Part shown: positions 15,491 through 24,765 of the stretch, in pieces
How the letters are laid out: every line of letters begins with the position of its first letter
Position numbering within the stretch: position 1 is the stretch's first letter
From: an uncultured Alistipes sp.
Lineage (GTDB): Bacteria; Bacteroidota; Bacteroidia; Bacteroidales; Rikenellaceae
DNA length: 37,473 bases
Direction of reading: 5' to 3'
Assembly: GCA_944322375.1 (NCBI GenBank)
Contig: CALUOX010000017.1
Location: forward strand, 1-37,473
Position numbers and translations under genes: made by a program
The notes under the pieces: generated by a model
Database searches by the model: none
The model's input: only the letters and a program-made list of their open reading frames with translations
Told to the model about the DNA's origin: nothing

Positions 15491-16963
15491 ATGTCCTTCA
15501 TTGATGAGAGGGTACAGTTGACCGGGCTCACGTTCGATGATGTCCTGCTCGTACCCGCCTATTCCGAGGTGTTGCCGCGCGAAGTAAATGTCACAAGTCG
15601 CTTTTCGCGAAATATCAAGATCAACATTCCGATCGTTTCTGCCGCGATGGATACGGTCACCGAAGCCCCGCTGGCCATCGCTCTGGCCCGTGAAGGGGGT
15701 ATCGGCGTCATCCATAAAAACATGTCGATCGCACAACAGGCCGCACATGTGCGGCGCGTGAAACGTGCCGAAAACGGCATGATCTACGATCCGATCACCA
15801 TTTCGAAAGACCATACCGTAGGCGATGCGCTGGCTTTGATGCAGGAGAACAAGATCGGCGGTATTCCCGTAATCGATGCCGAACGTCATTTGATCGGTAT
15901 CGTCACCAACCGCGATCTGCGCTTCCAGCGTGACATGACCCGCAAGATTGCCGACGTCATGACCTCCGAAAACCTCATCACGACCCACTCGTCGGATCTG
16001 GCGCATGCCGCCGACGTGCTGCTCAACAACAAGATCGAGAAGCTGCCGGTCGTGGATGACGAGGGTCATCTCGTAGGTCTGATTACCTACAAGGATATCA
16101 CCAAGGTACAGGATCATCCCAACGCCTGCAAGGACAGCAAGGGACGTCTGCGCGTTGCGGCAGGGGTCGGCATAACCAACGACTCGATGGAGCGTGTCGC
16201 CGCCCTCGTGAGCGAGGATGTGGATGCCGTGGTCCTCGACTCGGCTCACGGCCACTCCTACAACATCGTCAAACTGCTGCGCCAGATCAAGGAGCAATAC
16301 CCCGCACTGGATGTCGTGGTGGGCAACATCGCAACGGGCGAAGCTGCCAAATACCTTATTGAGAACGGTGCCGACGGCATCAAGGTCGGCATCGGCCCCG
16401 GTTCGATCTGCACCACGCGCGTCATTGCCGGTGTGGGCGTTCCGCAACTTTCGGCCATCTATGCTGCGGCGAGTGCAGCCAAGGGGAGTGATGTTCCGGT
16501 CATTGCCGACGGCGGTCTGCGTTATTCGGGCGACATCGTCAAGGCACTGGCAGCCGGCGGTGACTGCGTGATGATCGGATCGATGTTCGCCGGCACGGAG
16601 GAGTCGCCCGGCGAGACGATCATCTACAACGGCCGTAAATTCAAGAGCTACCGCGGCATGGGATCGATCGACGCCATGAAGGCCGGGTCGGCCGACCGCT
16701 ACTTCCAGAAGGGCGAAGTGAATATCAACAAACTCGTACCCGAAGGAATCGTTGCCCGCGTGCCCTTCAAGGGAGCGCTCAGCGAGACGGTTTACCAGCT
16801 TGTAGGCGGCATCCGCGCCGGCATGGGCTACTGCGGAGCCCCCGATATTGCAGCGCTCAAGCGGGCTCAGTTCATCCGCATCACCGCAAACGGTGTCACG
16901 GAAAGCCACCCGCACGACGTGACGATCACCAGCGAAGCACCCAATTACAGCAGCGAACACTGA
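15491..16963 (+). CDS. guaB: IMP dehydrogenase
   Basis: A 490-residue enzyme of normal length that oxidises IMP to XMP with NAD+, the rate-limiting step towards GMP. The (beta/alpha)8 barrel is interrupted by two CBS domains (about 95-205: [20 protein letters not shown] and [20 protein letters not shown]), which bind adenine/guanine nucleotides. The catalytic loop is GPGSICTTR with Cys307; the NAD site includes DSAHGHS (250-256), and the mobile flap includes [10 protein letters not shown]. It is first in an operon with guaA, 36 bases downstream. All key residues are intact. Confidence 0.98.
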   Translation: MSFIDERVQLTGLTFDDVLLVPAYSEVLPREVNVTSRFSRNIKINIPIVSAAMDTVTEAPLAIALAREGGIGVIHKNMSIAQQAAHVRRVKRAENGMIYDPITISKDHTVGDALALMQENKIGGIPVIDAERHLIGIVTNRDLRFQRDMTRKIADVMTSENLITTHSSDLAHAADVLLNNKIEKLPVVDDEGHLVGLITYKDITKVQDHPNACKDSKGRLRVAAGVGITNDSMERVAALVSEDVDAVVLDSAHGHSYNIVKLLRQIKEQYPALDVVVGNIATGEAAKYLIENGADGIKVGIGPGSICTTRVIAGVGVPQLSAIYAAASAAKGSDVPVIADGGLRYSGDIVKALAAGGDCVMIGSMFAGTEESPGETIIYNGRKFKSYRGMGSIDAMKAGSADRYFQKGEVNINKLVPEGIVARVPFKGALSETVYQLVGGIRAGMGYCGAPDIAALKRAQFIRITANGVTESHPHDVTITSEAPNYSSEH

Positions 16964-16999
16964 TCCCTCCGGCGGAATGAACCATACAACAGAAACGAC

Positions 17000-18529
17000 A
17001 TGCAGGAAAAGATACTGATCATCGATTTCGGTTCGCAATACACCCAGCTCATCGCACGGCGCGTGCGGGAGCTGAACGTCTATTGCGAAATCCACCCTTT
17101 CAACCGGCTGCCGGCCCTCGACGACACGGTGCGCGGTGTGATTCTTTCGGGTTCGCCCTTTTCGGTACGGGATGCCGAAGCACCCCGCATCGACCTTGCG
17201 CCGATCAAGGGGCGCCTGCCGCTGCTGGGTGTCTGCTACGGCGCACAATACCTCGCACAGCACTTCGGCGGCGAGGTCGAGCCGGCTCCGAGCCGCGAAT
17301 ACGGGCGGGCGATCCTGACGGTCGGCGATGCCTCCGACCGGCTCATGCAGGGGCTGCCCCACACCACACAGGTATGGATGTCGCACGGCGACACCATCAC
17401 CCGCGTGCCGGAAAACTACCGTATCGTGGCCTCGACGGCCGAAGTCAAGGTTGCCGCCTATCACATCGAGGGCGAACCGACATGGGCTATCCAGTTCCAC
17501 CCCGAAGTCTATCACTCGACCGACGGGACAAAGCTCCTGCACAACTTTGTCGTCGGGATCTGCGGCTGTTCGCAATCGTGGACTTCGGAGAGTTTCGTCG
17601 AATCGACCGTTCGCGAACTGCGTGAAAAACTCGGCAGCGATCAGGTCGTGCTGGGCCTGTCGGGCGGTGTCGATTCGTCGGTTGCCGCCGTGCTCCTGCA
17701 CCGCGCCATCGGCGAGAACCTGCACTGCATCTTCGTCGATTCGGGCCTGCTGCGCAAGAACGAATTCGAGAGCGTACTGGACTCCTACAAAGGCATGGGA
17801 CTCAATGTCAAGGGGGTCAAGGCCGGTGCGAAATTCCTCGGCGATCTGGCTGGCGTGACCGATCCGGAGACCAAACGCAAGATCATCGGCCGCGATTTCG
17901 TGGAGGTTTTCAACGAAGAGGCGCAACAGCTCACCGACGTGAAGTGGCTGGCACAGGGTACGATCTATCCCGACGTTGTCGAATCGGCATCCGTCGGAGG
18001 ACCCGCCGCCAAGATCAAGTCACACCACAACGTAGGCGGACTCCCCGAACACATGCATCTGAAGGTGGTTGAACCGTTGCGCCTGCTCTTCAAGGACGAG
18101 GTGCGCCGCGTAGGCCGTTCGCTGGGTATCGGCGAGGAGCTGATCGGACGCCATCCCTTCCCCGGTCCGGGCCTTGCGATCCGCATTCTGGGCGAGATCA
18201 CGCCGGAGCGGGTGGAGATTCTCCAGAACGTGGACAAGATCTACATCGACGCCCTGCGCGAAGCGGGTCTCTACGATCAGGTATGGCAGGCCGGAGCGAT
18301 TCTGCTGCCGGTCAAGTCGGTCGGCGTCATGGGCGACGAACGCACCTACGAAAGTTGCGTCGCGCTGCGTGCGGTCACCTCGACCGACGGCATGACGGCC
18401 GACTGGGTGCATCTTCCGTATGAATTTCTGGCGCGGGTATCGAACGACATCATCAACAAGGTGCGCGGCGTGAACCGCGTAGTCTATGACATCTCGTCCA
18501 AACCGCCCGCCACGATCGAGTGGGAGTAG
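17000..18529 (+). CDS. guaA: GMP synthase, glutamine-hydrolysing
   Basis: A 509-residue enzyme that aminates XMP to GMP using ATP and glutamine. The N-terminal class I amidotransferase has the Cys-His-Glu triad (GVCYGAQ, Cys79; QFHPEV, His167 and Glu169). The ATP-pyrophosphatase domain has the P-loop SGGVDSS (221-227). The C-terminal dimerisation domain ends in the XMP-binding PPATIEWE, the normal family terminus. It is co-transcribed with guaB and followed by a strong terminator 25 bases after the stop. The long antisense frame crossing guaB and guaA is a codon-bias shadow. Confidence 0.98.
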   Translation: MQEKILIIDFGSQYTQLIARRVRELNVYCEIHPFNRLPALDDTVRGVILSGSPFSVRDAEAPRIDLAPIKGRLPLLGVCYGAQYLAQHFGGEVEPAPSREYGRAILTVGDASDRLMQGLPHTTQVWMSHGDTITRVPENYRIVASTAEVKVAAYHIEGEPTWAIQFHPEVYHSTDGTKLLHNFVVGICGCSQSWTSESFVESTVRELREKLGSDQVVLGLSGGVDSSVAAVLLHRAIGENLHCIFVDSGLLRKNEFESVLDSYKGMGLNVKGVKAGAKFLGDLAGVTDPETKRKIIGRDFVEVFNEEAQQLTDVKWLAQGTIYPDVVESASVGGPAAKIKSHHNVGGLPEHMHLKVVEPLRLLFKDEVRRVGRSLGIGEELIGRHPFPGPGLAIRILGEITPERVEILQNVDKIYIDALREAGLYDQVWQAGAILLPVKSVGVMGDERTYESCVALRAVTSTDGMTADWVHLPYEFLARVSNDIINKVRGVNRVVYDISSKPPATIEWE

Positions 18530-18554
18530 GCGCACCACCCCACCATAGAAGATT

Positions 18555-18594
18555 CGAACGGCGTCCGGACGGTTGTCCGGACGCCGTTCGTTTT
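18555..18594 (+). terminator. Intrinsic terminator of guaBA
   Basis: A perfect 16-bp stem (cgaacggcgtccggac with its complement) closes a ggtt tetraloop and is followed by TTTT. This is the clearest terminator in the window. Confidence 0.93.
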
Positions 18595-18721
18595 GCATTA
18601 CGGACAGGCACGACCGGCAGACAGCGGCACTGTGCAGCAATACGGCGGCAGCACCCTCTTCGACCGGATATCAGAGGCTGCTTCTGCCGGACCGACAGGC
18701 CAATCCAACCGGCATACGACG

Positions 18722-18758
18722 AAAATCCCCCGCCGCATCTGCTCGACGGAGGATTTTT
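18722..18758 (-). terminator. Terminator between guaA and the sugar/DMT transporter
   Basis: AAAATCC pairs with GGATTTT over an imperfect inner stem (CCGCCG/CGACGG), giving T-runs in both directions. It lies 120 bases past the end of the minus-strand transporter, so it probably ends that transcript and insulates guaA. Bases 18595-18721 and 18759-18877 hold nothing recognisable. Confidence 0.65.
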
Positions 18759-18877
18759 CATGTGCCCTGCCGGATGTACAACCGGAGAGAATTACATACG
18801 AACGGGGAGCATCGATACGGACAACTTTCCAAAAGAGTCCGAACCGAGGGGCGGGGAAATCCGCAAACGGACCGCCG

Positions 18878-19888
18878 TCAGTTTCCTCCGGCCGCAATGA
18901 TCAGTGCCAGACCACCGATGAAGAGGGCGAACATCAACGCCAGCAAGCCGTTGACGGCACGCCCGCCGCCACGGAACTCCTTCCATACGAAAACGCCCCA
19001 GATGGCGGCAATCATCGGCGCACCCTGTCCGAGTGCATAGGAGATGGCGGCACCGGCCTTTCCCGCGGCGATGTAGCTGAAGGTGGTGCCGAGACACCAG
19101 ATCGCACCTCCCAGCATACCGACCAGATGCGTCCGGAAATTACCCTTGAAATAGTCGCGATAGCTGACCGGAGCGCCGTCGAAGGGTCGTTTCATGACCC
19201 ACGTATTGAAGAGGAAGTTGCTGGCCAGCACACCCAGCGAGAAGATAAAGACCGCCGAATAGGGGGTCAGCATTCCCGGCGTAGGATCCTCGAAGTTGTT
19301 CAGATCCATCGCAGCGGCCACGAACCGATAGAAGAGCGACATCAGTACACCCGCCACGACGGCCAGCACAACCCCCTTGCGGAATTGCGAACGCTGCACC
19401 TCACCCGTCTGCACACGCTTCGATGCGATACCGTTGCAGACAATGGCGATGACGATCAGGGCCACGCCGAGGAAGAGGATGACAGGATCGCCCTTCGGGG
19501 CGCCGATGTAGTTGATGATGACACCGAGCACCAGCGCCAGACCCACACCCAACGGGAAGGCAACCGACAATCCGGCCATCGCCACCGAAGCCGACAACAG
19601 AATGTTCGAGGCGTTGAAAATCACGCCGCCAAGGACCACGCTCCAGATGCCCTTTGGATCGGCCTGCGCAAGATCGGGCACGAACGACCGGCCTTCGGAG
19701 CCGATACTTCCCATCGTAAAGCCGATCAGCAGCGTAAAGAGCACCATGCCGATCACATAGTCCCAATAGAAGAGTTCGTAACGCCAGCTTTTGGATGCCA
19801 GCTTCTGCGTGTTGCCCCAGGAGCCCCAGCACATCATGGTGATGAAGCAGAAGAGCACCGCCAGCAAATAACTGTTGACAATAAACAT
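18878..19888 (-). CDS. GRP/DMT-superfamily transporter (sugar or ureide type)
   Basis: A 336-residue protein with about ten transmembrane helices, the size of GRP (glucose/ribose porter) and ureide-permease members of the drug/metabolite superfamily. The N-terminus MCWGSWGNTQKLASKSWRYE is characteristic of this family, as are GGVIFNASNILLSASVAMAG and the C-terminal half GGAIWCLGTTFSYIAAGKAG. It likely imports a sugar or small neutral nutrient; annotations of relatives vary between sugar transporter and multidrug permease. The gene is monocistronic. A LacI-like operator covers its predicted transcription start, which fits a carbohydrate-controlled importer. Confidence 0.87.
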   Translation of the reverse strand: MFIVNSYLLAVLFCFITMMCWGSWGNTQKLASKSWRYELFYWDYVIGMVLFTLLIGFTMGSIGSEGRSFVPDLAQADPKGIWSVVLGGVIFNASNILLSASVAMAGLSVAFPLGVGLALVLGVIINYIGAPKGDPVILFLGVALIVIAIVCNGIASKRVQTGEVQRSQFRKGVVLAVVAGVLMSLFYRFVAAAMDLNNFEDPTPGMLTPYSAVFIFSLGVLASNFLFNTWVMKRPFDGAPVSYRDYFKGNFRTHLVGMLGGAIWCLGTTFSYIAAGKAGAAISYALGQGAPMIAAIWGVFVWKEFRGGGRAVNGLLALMFALFIGGLALIIAAGGN

Positions 19889-19921
19889 GGTTGAAGTTTT
19901 AAGAGTTGGTTTGTCGGTTCA

Positions 19922-19983
19922 CAAACGTTCCTGCGCCGGTTATCTTCGGGAAAACGGCCCTGTAAGCCTTGCGCAAACGTTTG
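19922..19983. promoter_or_regulatory. LacI-like operator pair at the transporter gene
   Basis: The perfect palindrome caaacgtttg (19974-19983) covers the predicted transcription start. A second core, caaacgtt, lies at 19922-19929; the centres are 52 bp apart, close to five helical turns. AAACGTTT is the typical core of LacI/GalR-family operators. Regulation by such a repressor is inferred. Confidence 0.55.
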
Positions 19984-19985
19984 TA

Positions 19986-20015
19986 CAAAAATACGTATTT
20001 TTTTGGGAGCTGCAA
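19986..20015 (-). promoter_or_regulatory. Promoter of the sugar/DMT transporter
   Basis: TATTTTTG (19993-19986) with TTG (20015-20013) 19 bases upstream. The leader is about 90 bases and contains the second operator-like core. Confidence 0.78.
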
Positions 20016-20081
20016 CTTTTTTCACATTTTTCTTTCTCCGGGAGGGTCCCTGCCGAATTTCCCGCACGGCGAAGACCCTGC

Positions 20082-20324
20082 GGCAAGCCGAACCGGAGAT
20101 TTGGGAATTGACGTCCGTGGAAGTGACGGGCGCTTGTGGATCCGTGGCAAACAAGCATCCGCATGGGCGGAAATTCACAAGAGAGAGAGAATCTGCAACA
20201 GCGGCAAGCCGAACCGGAGATTCGGGAGTTGACGTCCGTGGAAGTACCGGGCGCTTGTGGATCCGTGGCAAACCGGCATCCACACGGGACGGAAATTCAC
20301 AAGGAAGAGAGAATCTGCAACAGC
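20082..20324. repeat. Tandem duplication of a ~121-bp intergenic unit
   Basis: Copy A is 20082-20202 and copy B 20203-20324, with diverged remnants on both sides (gaatttcccgcacgg before, gcgacaaacc after). Shared blocks are ggcaagccgaaccggagatt, ttgacgtccgtggaagt, ggcgcttgtggatccgtggc and cggaaattcacaag. Copies differ by about one base in ten. Open frames across it resemble no family. It shows no clear similarity to the 102-bp array. Confidence 0.9.
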
Positions 20325-20340
20325 GACAAACCAATCAACC

Positions 20341-20719
20341 GGCTACGGAGCGGCAACAGGCGGCCAAACAAAATGATTCGGAAGAATTGAAAGAGACGCC
20401 CGACAGAAACGCAGGCCGCAAATCGGGACGTAAAAACCGGCGCAGGCCAGGAGTACCAACCATTTGAAAGAATTGGATCGACGGAAACCAGGGGAAACGC
20501 CCAAAAAGACTTTTGCCCGACACCACAAAGGTTCGGGTATCAAGAAGCCTAACAGGATTCAGGAAAAGTAAAAAGGCGAAAAACGGAGCCAAAGCATACC
20601 GCGCGGAGATCAAAAACCTGCCCGAATGAAGCCGGACAGACACGTCGCAGACGGAAAAACCGATATGGATACCGGCAGGCAGAACAGACAGGCGTTCACA
20701 GCTCTTCGCCCGCTTTCAT
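20341..20719. other. Purine-rich intergenic region, nothing recognised
   Basis: This completes a gap of about 940 bases between the transporter start and rubrerythrin. The plus strand is unusually rich in A and G. Small frames end in a basic stretch (RKSGRKNRRRPG), but I see no credible gene. Confidence 0.4.
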
Positions 20720-20760
20720 AAAAAAAGTATTCCTCTCCGCCTTTCGGCAAAGAGGAATAC
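20720..20760 (-). terminator. Intrinsic terminator of rubrerythrin
   Basis: On the minus strand GTATTCCTCT pairs with AGAGGAATAC (10 bp, with further pairing inside the loop) and is followed by seven T. It lies about 70 bases past the rubrerythrin stop. Confidence 0.9.
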
Positions 20761-20831
20761 GCTGCAAATCGGGGATCGCGAAGCGGTCGTTTTTGTGGAG
20801 GGAGGTCCGACCGTTCCGCAGTCCTCCGCTT

Positions 20832-21386
20832 CTACTTCTTGAAGTAACGGTTGTAAAGGCCCTGGAAGCCGGCTCCGTGACGAGCCTCGTCCTTCGCCAT
20901 CTCGTGAACCGTATCGTGTACGGCATCGAGATTCTCCTGCTTGGCCATACGCGCCAGACGCATCTTGTCCTCGCAGGCTCCGGCCTCGGCATTCATACGC
21001 TTCATTACGTTGGTCTTCGTATCCCAAACAACCTCACCGATCAACTCGGCGAACTTGGCTGCATGCTCGGCCTCCTCGAAAGCGTAACGTTTGAAAGCCT
21101 CGGCGATTTCGGGATAGCCCTCACGATCTGCCTGACGGCTCATCGCAATATACATGCCCACCTCCGAGCACTCGCCCATGAAGTGGTTCTGAAGACCCTC
21201 CCAAAGCTCTTTGGAAGCGCCCTTGCCGTCACCGATCACATGCTCCGTAACGAAGGTCAGGCCCTCTTCCTGCTCGACAACCTCAACGAACTTGTCCTTG
21301 CCTGCTTTGCACAACGGGCACTGCTCCGGTGCCTCGGGACCTTCGTGGATATATCCACAAACGGTACAACGCCATTTCTTTACCAT
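20832..21386 (-). CDS. Reverse rubrerythrin (N-terminal rubredoxin domain)
   Basis: A 184-residue peroxide-reducing iron protein from ATG 21386 ([16 protein letters not shown]). The rubredoxin-like site comes first (Cys7, Cys10, Cys23, Cys26: CTVCGY and CPLC), followed by the ferritin-like diiron four-helix domain with GECSEVGMY (71-79), EEAEH (104-108) and DEARH (166-170). This order is the reverse of classical rubrerythrin and is known from clostridial oxidative-stress proteins. It should reduce hydrogen peroxide, protecting an anaerobe from oxygen. It is monocistronic, with its own promoter and terminator. The longer frame to 21467 crosses the promoter and is rejected. Confidence 0.95.
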   Translation of the reverse strand: MVKKWRCTVCGYIHEGPEAPEQCPLCKAGKDKFVEVVEQEEGLTFVTEHVIGDGKGASKELWEGLQNHFMGECSEVGMYIAMSRQADREGYPEIAEAFKRYAFEEAEHAAKFAELIGEVVWDTKTNVMKRMNAEAGACEDKMRLARMAKQENLDAVHDTVHEMAKDEARHGAGFQGLYNRYFKK

Positions 21387-21437
21387 ATTCTTTCTATTTA
21401 TCAAGTGTTTTATTAAAATGTTTGCTTTTTGCACCCA

Positions 21438-21467
21438 CAAAGATACGAAGCTTTGTGTAAGTTGCAA
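21438..21467 (-). promoter_or_regulatory. Promoter of rubrerythrin
   Basis: TATCTTTG (21445-21438) with TTG (21467-21465) 19 bases upstream; leader about 45 bases. The 16-base palindrome ctgatgccggcatcag lies just upstream at 21489-21504, over the stop codon of the next gene. Confidence 0.82.
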
Positions 21468-21500
21468 GCATCCGCCCGATCATATTTTCTGATGCCGGCA

Positions 21501-22442
21501 TCAGCTTTTCCTATCGTCATGGTCTATCGCCCACTCGATCAGCCCCACATCCGTCGCATCCTTCACCATGACCCGCTTTTCACGGTCAAGCAGATAGAGC
21601 GCCGGTATGGCCTTGAGGTCGTACAACTCCCGGTCGCGGATCTCGCACCCCTTGTCATAGGCATTGATCCACCGCGCCGGCATCTGCGAGCGGTAGTTCC
21701 GCCATTCGGTCAGGTCTTCGTCCGGGAAGATCGCCAGCACGCGCAACTTGCCCCGCTCGGAGAGTTCGTTGAGCATCGGCGACGCCGTGATGGCTTCCCG
21801 CACCTCCTTGCACATTTCACAACCCGGATTGTTGATATATATAAGCAGGTAGTCAGCCCGGATATCGTACATGCGCCGCGTAACGCCGTCGGCCGTCGTA
21901 TAGCTGAAATCATTGGCCGGATGTCCGATCCGGTTCTGACGGGCGACCTTCAGATCGTGGGCGGGCGCCATGCGCTCCCACTTGTCGAGCCACGGACTGG
22001 CGACAAGCGCTTCGAGCACCGGAATATAGAGTTCATCGTTGCGCACCGGCGAATTCGGATCGTAGAGCACCCGTCCGGCCAGCATCGCAAAGTATTCGGT
22101 CATGGGTTTCGACACCGCCGCGCGACGCATCAGCGTATCCATTGCCGCACGGTCGTCCGAAGCAACGAAGTTGGCCACATAGACGAAAAAGGCGCGGACC
22201 ATCTCCGTCGTATCCAGTTCGTGGACGAGCGTCGTATCGCGGAAATCGAAATTGTCCCAATAGTGGTCGCGCAGATAGGCAGCCCGCTGCTCGGGCGGTA
22301 CGGTTGTCGGAACGGTAACGACACGGAACGTGCGGGGTTGTCTTGCGGCTGCGCTCTCCGCCTTCTGTCTCTTTCCGCCCCCGCAGGCCGTCAACAACAC
22401 CGACAGACTCAGCGTGACGGCACAATAAAAAATCTGTTTCAT
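21501..22442 (-). CDS. DUF5106 thioredoxin-like lipoprotein
   Basis: A protein of 313 residues from ATG 22442. The signal peptide MKQIFYCAVTLSLSVLLTAC ends at lipobox LTAC (Cys20). The N-terminal DUF5106 domain is recognisable from VPPEQRAAYLRDHYWDNFDF (48-67). The C-terminal thioredoxin fold has NNPGCEMCKEV (Cys208, Cys211) and the cis-Pro segment LKAIPALYLLD (Pro280). The CEMC active site keeps both cysteines but is not the usual CGPC, so its redox potential may differ. Probably a periplasmic thiol-disulfide enzyme of the Bacteroidetes envelope. The longer frame starting at 22493 has no signal peptide at its end. Its leader carries a degenerate repeat array. Confidence 0.9.
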   Translation of the reverse strand: MKQIFYCAVTLSLSVLLTACGGGKRQKAESAAARQPRTFRVVTVPTTVPPEQRAAYLRDHYWDNFDFRDTTLVHELDTTEMVRAFFVYVANFVASDDRAAMDTLMRRAAVSKPMTEYFAMLAGRVLYDPNSPVRNDELYIPVLEALVASPWLDKWERMAPAHDLKVARQNRIGHPANDFSYTTADGVTRRMYDIRADYLLIYINNPGCEMCKEVREAITASPMLNELSERGKLRVLAIFPDEDLTEWRNYRSQMPARWINAYDKGCEIRDRELYDLKAIPALYLLDREKRVMVKDATDVGLIEWAIDHDDRKS

Positions 22443-22553
22443 CAACTCTGCAATTTGTTTTGCCGACATCCTTCGCCCCATCCTCCGTCTCATTCTTCAC
22501 CTCACGCACCGTTTCATGCTCCGCCTCATCCTTCTCCGCCCGCCGCCCTCGTT

Positions 22554-22727
22554 CGCAACGGCTCCCTTTCAACGGTTCCCTTCGACAACAGTTCCCCTTT
22601 TGACGACAGATCTTTTCGACGACAGCACCCTTTGGCAACGGCCCCTTCGACGACGGACCTTTTTCGACGACAATGCCCTTTCGACGACGGCCCCTTGACA
22701 ACGGCCCCTTGACAACGGCCCGACAAA
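22554..22727. repeat. Degenerate 14-18-bp tandem array, about eleven units
   Basis: Units follow the pattern ac(a/g)ac(a/g)g-n-cccttt-cg, for example acgacggccccttg and acaacggccccttg, with variable length and substitutions; the right end is the most regular. The flank at 22451-22550 is also C/T-rich on the plus strand. It lies between the DUF5106 gene and gadC, probably in the transcribed leader of the former. Confidence 0.85.
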
Positions 22728-22745
22728 GCATGCCAGCCCACAGGA

Positions 22746-22753
22746 CAAATGTA
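22746..22753 (-). promoter_or_regulatory. Candidate -7 element of the DUF5106 gene
   Basis: TACATTTG on the minus strand fits TAnnTTTG but has no good -33. If used, the leader is about 300 bases and carries the whole degenerate array. No promoter was recognised for gadC in 22754-22944. Confidence 0.35.
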
Positions 22754-22944
22754 ATAAAAAGACCCCGATAATCACACACCGAAAGGAGAAACTTCTGCAC
22801 TCCGACGGCAATTTGCACAATAGTTGCACCTCGCCCTGCATGAATCGTTTCGCAACGATATCCGCTGCCGGCCGACAAACGGCACGCGGCAAAGCTCACG
22901 AAATGATCTCAACGGATCTTTCATTCATCATTAACGAATCATAA

Positions 22945-24624
22945 ATGCCTATGGAAGCAAAAACAAGTACAGGGTTCAAACTCAGTGTGGCGACGCTGGC
23001 CATCATGAACGTCACGGCGGTCGTCAGTCTGCGCGGGCTGCCCGCCGAAGCGGTCTATGGTCCGTCGTCGGCGTTTTACTACCTCTTCGCCGCGATCGTC
23101 TTTCTGATCCCCACCGCACTGGTCGCGGCCGAGCTCGCCGCGATGTTCTCCGACAAACAGGGCGGTGTCTTCCGTTGGGTGGGCGAGGCATTCGGCGCCC
23201 GCACGGGATTCCTGGCCGTCTGGCTGCAGTGGATTGAATCGACGATCTGGTATCCGACGGTCCTCACCTTCGGCGCCGTATCGATCGCCTTCATCGGGCT
23301 GAACCAGCATGCCGACACCATTCTGGCCTCCAACAAACTCTTCACGCTCATCATGGTGCTGGCCATCTACTGGGTGGCAACCTTCATCTCGCTCAAGGGT
23401 CTGAACTGGGTCGGCAAGATCAGCAAATGGGGCGGCATGATCGGCACAATCATCCCCGCAGGTCTTCTCATCATCCTGGGAATCATCTACATCGCTACGG
23501 GAGGTCACAACCAGATGGACATGTCGCAGGGATTCTTCCCCGATCTGACGAAATTCGACAATCTGGTGCTCGCAAGCAGCATCTTCCTCTTCTACGCCGG
23601 CATGGAGATGATGGGCATCCACGTCATGGAGGTCAACAATCCCGCCAAGAACTATCCCAAGGCGATCATCATCGGCTCGCTCGTCACGGTCTGCATCTTC
23701 GTGCTGGGGACCTTCTCGCTGGGATTCATCATCCCGGCCAAGGATATCAGCCTCACGCAGTCGCTGCTGATCGGCTTCGACAACTACTTCAAGTACCTGC
23801 ACATGTCGTGGGCCTCGCCCGTCATCGCCATTGCGCTGATGTTCGGCGTGCTGGCCGGCGTACTGACATGGGTTGCGGGTCCGTCGAAGGGTATCTTCGC
23901 CGTCGGCAAGGCCGGCTATCTGCCGCCCTTCTTCCAGAAGGCCAACAAAAACGGCGTACAGCGCAACATTCTGCTCATGCAGGGACTGCTCGTCACGCTG
24001 CTGGCACTGCTCTTCGTCGTCATGCCCTCGGTACAGTCCTTCTATCAGATTCTCTCGCAGCTGACCGTCCTGCTCTACCTGATCATGTACATGCTCATGT
24101 TCGCCGCCGCGATCTATCTGCGCTACTCCATGAAGAGCACGGCACGCCCCTTCCGTCTCGGCAAGGGCAACGGGCTGATGTGGCTGCTGGGCGGTCTGGG
24201 ATTCTGCGGTTCGCTGCTGGCCTTCGTGCTGAGTTTCATTCCGCCGTCGCAGATCGCTACGGGCAGCAGCACCGTCTGGTTCTCGGTACTGGTCATCGGC
24301 TGCATCGTTGTCGTAGCCGCACCTTATGTCATCTACGCGATGCGCAAACCGTCGTGGCGCGATCCGAATGCCGACTTTGCTCCCTTCAGCTGGGAACCGG
24401 CAGCTCAGGGCGGATCCCCTGACGGTTCGCAAACGGCCCGCCCCGTTCAACCGACACAGCCGGCTCAACCGCATGCGCCGCAAAGCGCGCGCACGGCACA
24501 AACGTCCGGATCCGCATCTTCCGCCGTACGGAAACCGCAGGGTTCCGCTCCACAAGGGGGAGGATCGCCGCAGGAGGGAACCCCGGGCGCACCGCAAAAC
24601 CGTCCCGGCAGCAAAAAACCATAA
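22945..24624 (+). CDS. gadC: Glutamate:GABA / glutamine antiporter GadC
   Basis: A 559-residue amino-acid/polyamine/organocation transporter with about twelve helices in residues 10-470. Features of the GadC group are LRGLPAEAVYGPSS near the start, FLFYAGMEMMGIHVMEVNNP in the middle and WVAGPSKGIFAVGKAGYLPP later. GadC exchanges external Glu or Gln for internal GABA or Glu and exports protons in effect. From about 481 an unusual ~78-residue tail rich in Pro, Gln, Ser, Ala and Gly replaces the compact C-plug that closes the E. coli protein at neutral pH. The start is ATG 22945 or 22951. glsA follows 141 bases later on the same strand, so the pair fits glutamine-dependent acid resistance. Confidence 0.9.
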   Translation: MPMEAKTSTGFKLSVATLAIMNVTAVVSLRGLPAEAVYGPSSAFYYLFAAIVFLIPTALVAAELAAMFSDKQGGVFRWVGEAFGARTGFLAVWLQWIESTIWYPTVLTFGAVSIAFIGLNQHADTILASNKLFTLIMVLAIYWVATFISLKGLNWVGKISKWGGMIGTIIPAGLLIILGIIYIATGGHNQMDMSQGFFPDLTKFDNLVLASSIFLFYAGMEMMGIHVMEVNNPAKNYPKAIIIGSLVTVCIFVLGTFSLGFIIPAKDISLTQSLLIGFDNYFKYLHMSWASPVIAIALMFGVLAGVLTWVAGPSKGIFAVGKAGYLPPFFQKANKNGVQRNILLMQGLLVTLLALLFVVMPSVQSFYQILSQLTVLLYLIMYMLMFAAAIYLRYSMKSTARPFRLGKGNGLMWLLGGLGFCGSLLAFVLSFIPPSQIATGSSTVWFSVLVIGCIVVVAAPYVIYAMRKPSWRDPNADFAPFSWEPAAQGGSPDGSQTARPVQPTQPAQPHAPQSARTAQTSGSASSAVRKPQGSAPQGGGSPQEGTPGAPQNRPGSKKP

Positions 24625-24765
24625 ACGACCGAGCGAAACATTCACGGAAAGCGGCCGACGTTCCGCCTTCGCTCCAACCGTTCACACCGTCGCACACCAC
24701 GGCGGCAGCGAGGATCCGGAGGCTCTGCGACGGACACGTTCCGCCAACAAAATACAACGACAATC

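Noticed and set aside
15098-17926. A 942-codon antisense frame across guaB and guaA
   Set aside because: It mirrors two well-conserved genes; high-GC codon bias keeps the opposite frame open. The protein has no family resemblance.
18540-18560. tRNA-like segment (gattcgaac)
   Set aside because: No cloverleaf can be drawn; the bases belong to the guaA terminator.
3799-20324. Common origin of the 102-bp and 121-bp repeats
   Set aside because: Both contain short similar words such as gaaatt, but I found no alignable block on either strand.
20003-20467. A 154-codon gene over the 121-bp duplication
   Set aside because: Copies are 121 and 122 bp, so the frame is not kept; there is no family resemblance or promoter fit.
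22033-22899. A 288-codon minus-strand frame through the degenerate array
   Set aside because: It overlaps the DUF5106 gene in another frame; the repeat part changes with unit length.
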